DNA of 43,927 nucleotides, from the NCBI GenBank assembly GCA_023251805.1, contig JAHEYB010000016.1, positions 1 through 43,927 of the forward strand, in the 5' to 3' direction. The translations under genes and the position numbers were made by a program. Shown here piece after piece: positions 41,675-43,927 of the stretch (its first letter is position 1; every line of letters starts with the position of its first letter). Origin of the DNA: Bacteroidota bacterium. Its GTDB lineage: Bacteria; Bacteroidota; Bacteroidia; 2-12-FULL-35-15. The notes beneath the pieces were generated by a model. The model saw nothing but the letters and a program-made list of their open reading frames with translations. It was not told the DNA's origin and did no database searches.

Positions 41675-42760
41675 ATGGCTGATGCACTAAAAGATATGTT
41701 TTCCAAAAAATTCTATGAGCGCTTGTCTCTGGAATTGTATAAAGCGGATAAAAACATCCACCCCGATAAATTTGTAAAATGTGTAACAAAAGGCTTAGAG
41801 GAACTTTCTTTAAACCAACGCATGAGAAACACATCTGTTGTTCTCAAACAACATCTTCCTAATGATTATAAAAAATCTGTTGCTGTACTTTCTAAAGTTG
41901 TTCCCCAATTTAAAGGTTCGTACACGTCACTCTTGTTTCCTGATTTTGTTGGTCAGTATGGTCATTCTGATTTTGAGCAGTCGATGGAAGCATTGAGTTA
42001 TTTCACACAATTTGGTTCCTCTGAATTTGCTATTCGTGAGTTTTTGAAACGAGACATGAAGAAAACGCTTTCGGTGATGAAAAAGTGGTCGGAGGATAAA
42101 AATCATCACATCCGAAGATTATCAAGTGAAGGAAGTCGTCCGCGTTTGCCTTGGTCTTTTAATTTGGATGAGATTGCAAAAAATCCCGAACTCACGAAAC
42201 CCATTTTAGAAAAATTAAAAACCGATAAGGAACTATACGTTAAAAAATCGGTAGCAAATCATTTAAATGATTTTTCTAGAATCAATCCCGATTGGATGCT
42301 GAAGGTTATTAATTCTTGGGATAGGAAAAATGTTGATACCGCTTGGATTGTGAAGCATGCGAGTCGTACTTTGATTAAGAAAGGTGATCAACGTTCTTTG
42401 GCGGTATTTGATTATGAGAAATCTCCGAAAATCAAAATTGAAAAATTGAAGATTGAAAAATTGAAGATTAAATTAGGCGAAAGCCTAAAATTTGATTTTG
42501 AACTTCAATCTGAAAAAACAAAATCACAAAAACTAGTGATTGATTATGCCATTCATTATCAAAAAAAGTCAGGTGAACTCGCTCCTAAGGTTTTTAAATT
42601 AAAAGACATTGAGCTGAAACCAAAACAAGCTGTTTCTATTTCCAAAGCGCATCGTTTTATGGATTTCACAACACGTAAGCATTATCCGGGCAAACACGCG
42701 GTTGAGATTATCGTTAATGGAAAATCGTATGGGAAGAAAGAGTTTTTGTTGGTAGGGTAG
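41675..42760 (+). CDS. DNA alkylation repair protein (AlkD-like HEAT-repeat family)
   Basis: A 361-aa protein. Residues 1-245 form the HEAT-like helical solenoid of the AlkC/AlkD DNA alkylation repair family (MADALKDMFSKKFYERLS, RMRNTSVVLKQHLP, DKNHHIRRLSSEGSRPRLPWS, LYVKKSVANHLNDFSRINPDW, WIVKHASRTLIKKGD). The SEGSRPRLPW and VKKSVANHLND motifs are characteristic. Residues about 250-361 form a C-terminal beta-sandwich extension, as in AlkC-type members. The two are joined by a Lys-rich linker with a KIEKL tandem repeat. Such enzymes remove positively charged alkylated bases. Confidence 0.9.
   Translation: MADALKDMFSKKFYERLSLELYKADKNIHPDKFVKCVTKGLEELSLNQRMRNTSVVLKQHLPNDYKKSVAVLSKVVPQFKGSYTSLLFPDFVGQYGHSDFEQSMEALSYFTQFGSSEFAIREFLKRDMKKTLSVMKKWSEDKNHHIRRLSSEGSRPRLPWSFNLDEIAKNPELTKPILEKLKTDKELYVKKSVANHLNDFSRINPDWMLKVINSWDRKNVDTAWIVKHASRTLIKKGDQRSLAVFDYEKSPKIKIEKLKIEKLKIKLGESLKFDFELQSEKTKSQKLVIDYAIHYQKKSGELAPKVFKLKDIELKPKQAVSISKAHRFMDFTTRKHYPGKHAVEIIVNGKSYGKKEFLLVG
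42437..42466 (+). repeat. In-frame 15-bp tandem duplication in the alkylation repair gene
   Basis: ATTGAAAAATTGAAG occurs twice head to tail (42437-42451, 42452-42466), followed by a degenerate third part, encoding IEKLK-IEKLK-IKL in the linker between the HEAT and C-terminal domains. Confidence 0.9.
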
Positions 42761-42783
42761 TTTGTTCTTTAGTTATGTCACTT

Positions 42784-42835
42784 ACACTTCGACTACGCTC
42801 AGTGTGACGTCATGCTGAGCATTCAGCATTGAAGC
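42784..42835. repeat. Dispersed CTGAGCG/TCGAAG element copies
   Basis: A reverse-orientation copy at 42784-42808 (ACACTTCGACTACGCTCAGT...) is followed by a partial direct copy (GTCATGCTGAGC...) in the 127-bp gap before the flippase-like gene. A TATTTTTA box lies at 42876-42883. Confidence 0.8.
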
Positions 42836-42887
42836 AGACACATAGAAGCATAAGAGCATTCTGCTATTATTTCATTATTTTTACAGG

Positions 42888-43919
42888 GTGAACAAAAAAG
42901 CCCTTCAATTCGCGCAATACTTTCTTCTACTTGGCATTGGTATTTGGCTTTGTTACTTATTTTTCAATCATCTTGATTTTAAAAATCTAAAAGTAAAAAT
43001 CCGCTCCGGAAATTTATCTTGGTTTTATATTGTAATGTTCGTCTCCGTGATGGTTTATGTTTTTAGAACACTGCGTTGGCAAATGCTTATTCGTTCGATT
43101 GGTTATGAAACTAAATTTCATAATGCATTTTCTGCACTCTCCATTAGTTATTTTGTGAGTTTTGTTGTTCCACGTTTGGGAGAAGTAACGCGTTGTTTGT
43201 CTGTTAAAAAACAACACGACATTCCATTTATGCAATTGCTGGGAACGGTAATAATTGAGCGTATTATAGATATTATCTGTTTGATTATTCTTTTGTTTCT
43301 AACACTAGCATTACAATTCGATAAAATTATTGAATTTGTAAAAGTAAATGTGTTTCATCCTTTCTATGATAAAATTATTTTGAAAATCATCAATGGAAAT
43401 ACGACAATTCTCATTCTAATATTGATTTTTATTGTCGTTTCTGGTGCTTTGTTCTTTTACTTTAGAAAATACATCCGTGAAAAATCACCGAAATTGATTG
43501 TAAAATTTGTGGAAGGACTAAAAGAAGGAATAACGAGTGTTGGAAAGCTAAAACAAAAAAAGCTTTTCATTTTATATACCATTTTGATTTGGGTTTGTTA
43601 TTACCTCATGACGTATTTCTGGTTTTTTGTTTTCCCTGAAACTTCTGTATTGACTTTGGGAGCTTGCTTGTCAATTTTAACAATTGGAACCATAGGCCGT
43701 TCTGTTCCCATTCAAGGCGGTGGAATGGGAGCCTATCATTTTTTAGTAATGAGTGTTGTTATGCTTTACGGTTTGTCAGATTCATGGGGGAAAGATTTGG
43801 CGACTTTGATTCATGGCGGACAAACGCTTTTTACTTTTGCGATGGGATTAATTGGTTTGTTGATTTTTTTTATTGTGTATTGGAGAAGGGAACGCGGGTG
43901 TCACGGAAAAAAGGGATAA
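42888..43919 (+). CDS. Lysylphosphatidylglycerol synthase TM region / AglD-like flippase family protein
   Basis: A 343-aa inner-membrane protein of the UPF0104 family (the membrane half of MprF, also AglD). Seen: about eight hydrophobic segments; the signatures FRTLRWQMLIRSIGY, SYFVSFVVPRLGEVTRCLSVKK, GTVIIERIIDIICLI, and GRSVPIQGGGMGAYHFL near the C-terminus. MprF relatives flip or tailor lipids; the substrate here is unknown. The start is GTG at 42888; a TATTTTTA box (7 of 8) ends 4 nt upstream. The gene ends 8 bp before the window edge, where nothing further can be read. Confidence 0.88.
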   Translation: MNKKALQFAQYFLLLGIGIWLCYLFFNHLDFKNLKVKIRSGNLSWFYIVMFVSVMVYVFRTLRWQMLIRSIGYETKFHNAFSALSISYFVSFVVPRLGEVTRCLSVKKQHDIPFMQLLGTVIIERIIDIICLIILLFLTLALQFDKIIEFVKVNVFHPFYDKIILKIINGNTTILILILIFIVVSGALFFYFRKYIREKSPKLIVKFVEGLKEGITSVGKLKQKKLFILYTILIWVCYYLMTYFWFFVFPETSVLTLGACLSILTIGTIGRSVPIQGGGMGAYHFLVMSVVMLYGLSDSWGKDLATLIHGGQTLFTFAMGLIGLLIFFIVYWRRERGCHGKKG

Positions 43920-43927
43920 AAACGGAT

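Overview
The window is chromosomal DNA of a Bacteroidota member, probably from an environmental lineage. The evidence is AT-rich sequence, TAnnTTTG promoter boxes, a type IX secretion system (T9SS) gene (porQ), T9SS C-terminal sorting domains of types A and B, a PorP/SprF protein, and Bacteroidota-restricted families (alternative GlmU, DUF2279, DUF3108). I see no rRNA, tRNA, CRISPR array, phage or transposase gene. Genes are tightly packed; most longer gaps hold short dispersed palindromic or interspersed repeats.

Layout. 1-3500: the 3' end of ligA, a repeat-filled 300-bp gap, a DUF6913-like gene, an alternative GlmU and a small membrane protein. 3498-9388: lon, porQ, cmk, then a convergent helical-repeat protein. 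9542-24252: a surface and secretion island with two large secreted proteins (type A and type B sorting domains) that share a Cys-rich module, a PorP/SprF protein, an inverted surface-type lipoprotein, and a giant TPR/PD40/SPOR protein carrying 58 in-frame pentapeptide units. 24261-28020: clpS, an M48 lipoprotein protease, an unknown protein, a Cys-cluster/TM/carboxypeptidase-regulatory-like protein and an EamA transporter. 28203-31393: two more T9SS type A proteins, one with almost nothing but the sorting domain, and a DUF3108 protein. 31535-38801: ispH, an FAD/NAD(P) protein, surE, a small membrane protein, lpxB, a SpoIID-like protein and DUF2279. 38806-43919: an MFS transporter, a membrane metallophosphoesterase, a DNA alkylation repair protein and a flippase-like membrane protein.

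How the genes may work together. The type B adhesin and PorP/SprF follow the SprB/SprF logic: PorP/SprF-type barrels serve type B cargo. The giant protein has the N-terminal order seen in PorE-like T9SS proteins (TPR, PD40 propeller, carboxypeptidase-regulatory-like domain) but ends in three SPOR domains where the OmpA-type peptidoglycan-binding domain would be expected. The best candidate for something new is therefore this cassette, with a repeat-built spacer and a swapped cell-wall anchor. A second theme is transcriptional: four start codons lie 4-6 nt after a perfect TAnnTTTG box, suggesting leaderless mRNAs.
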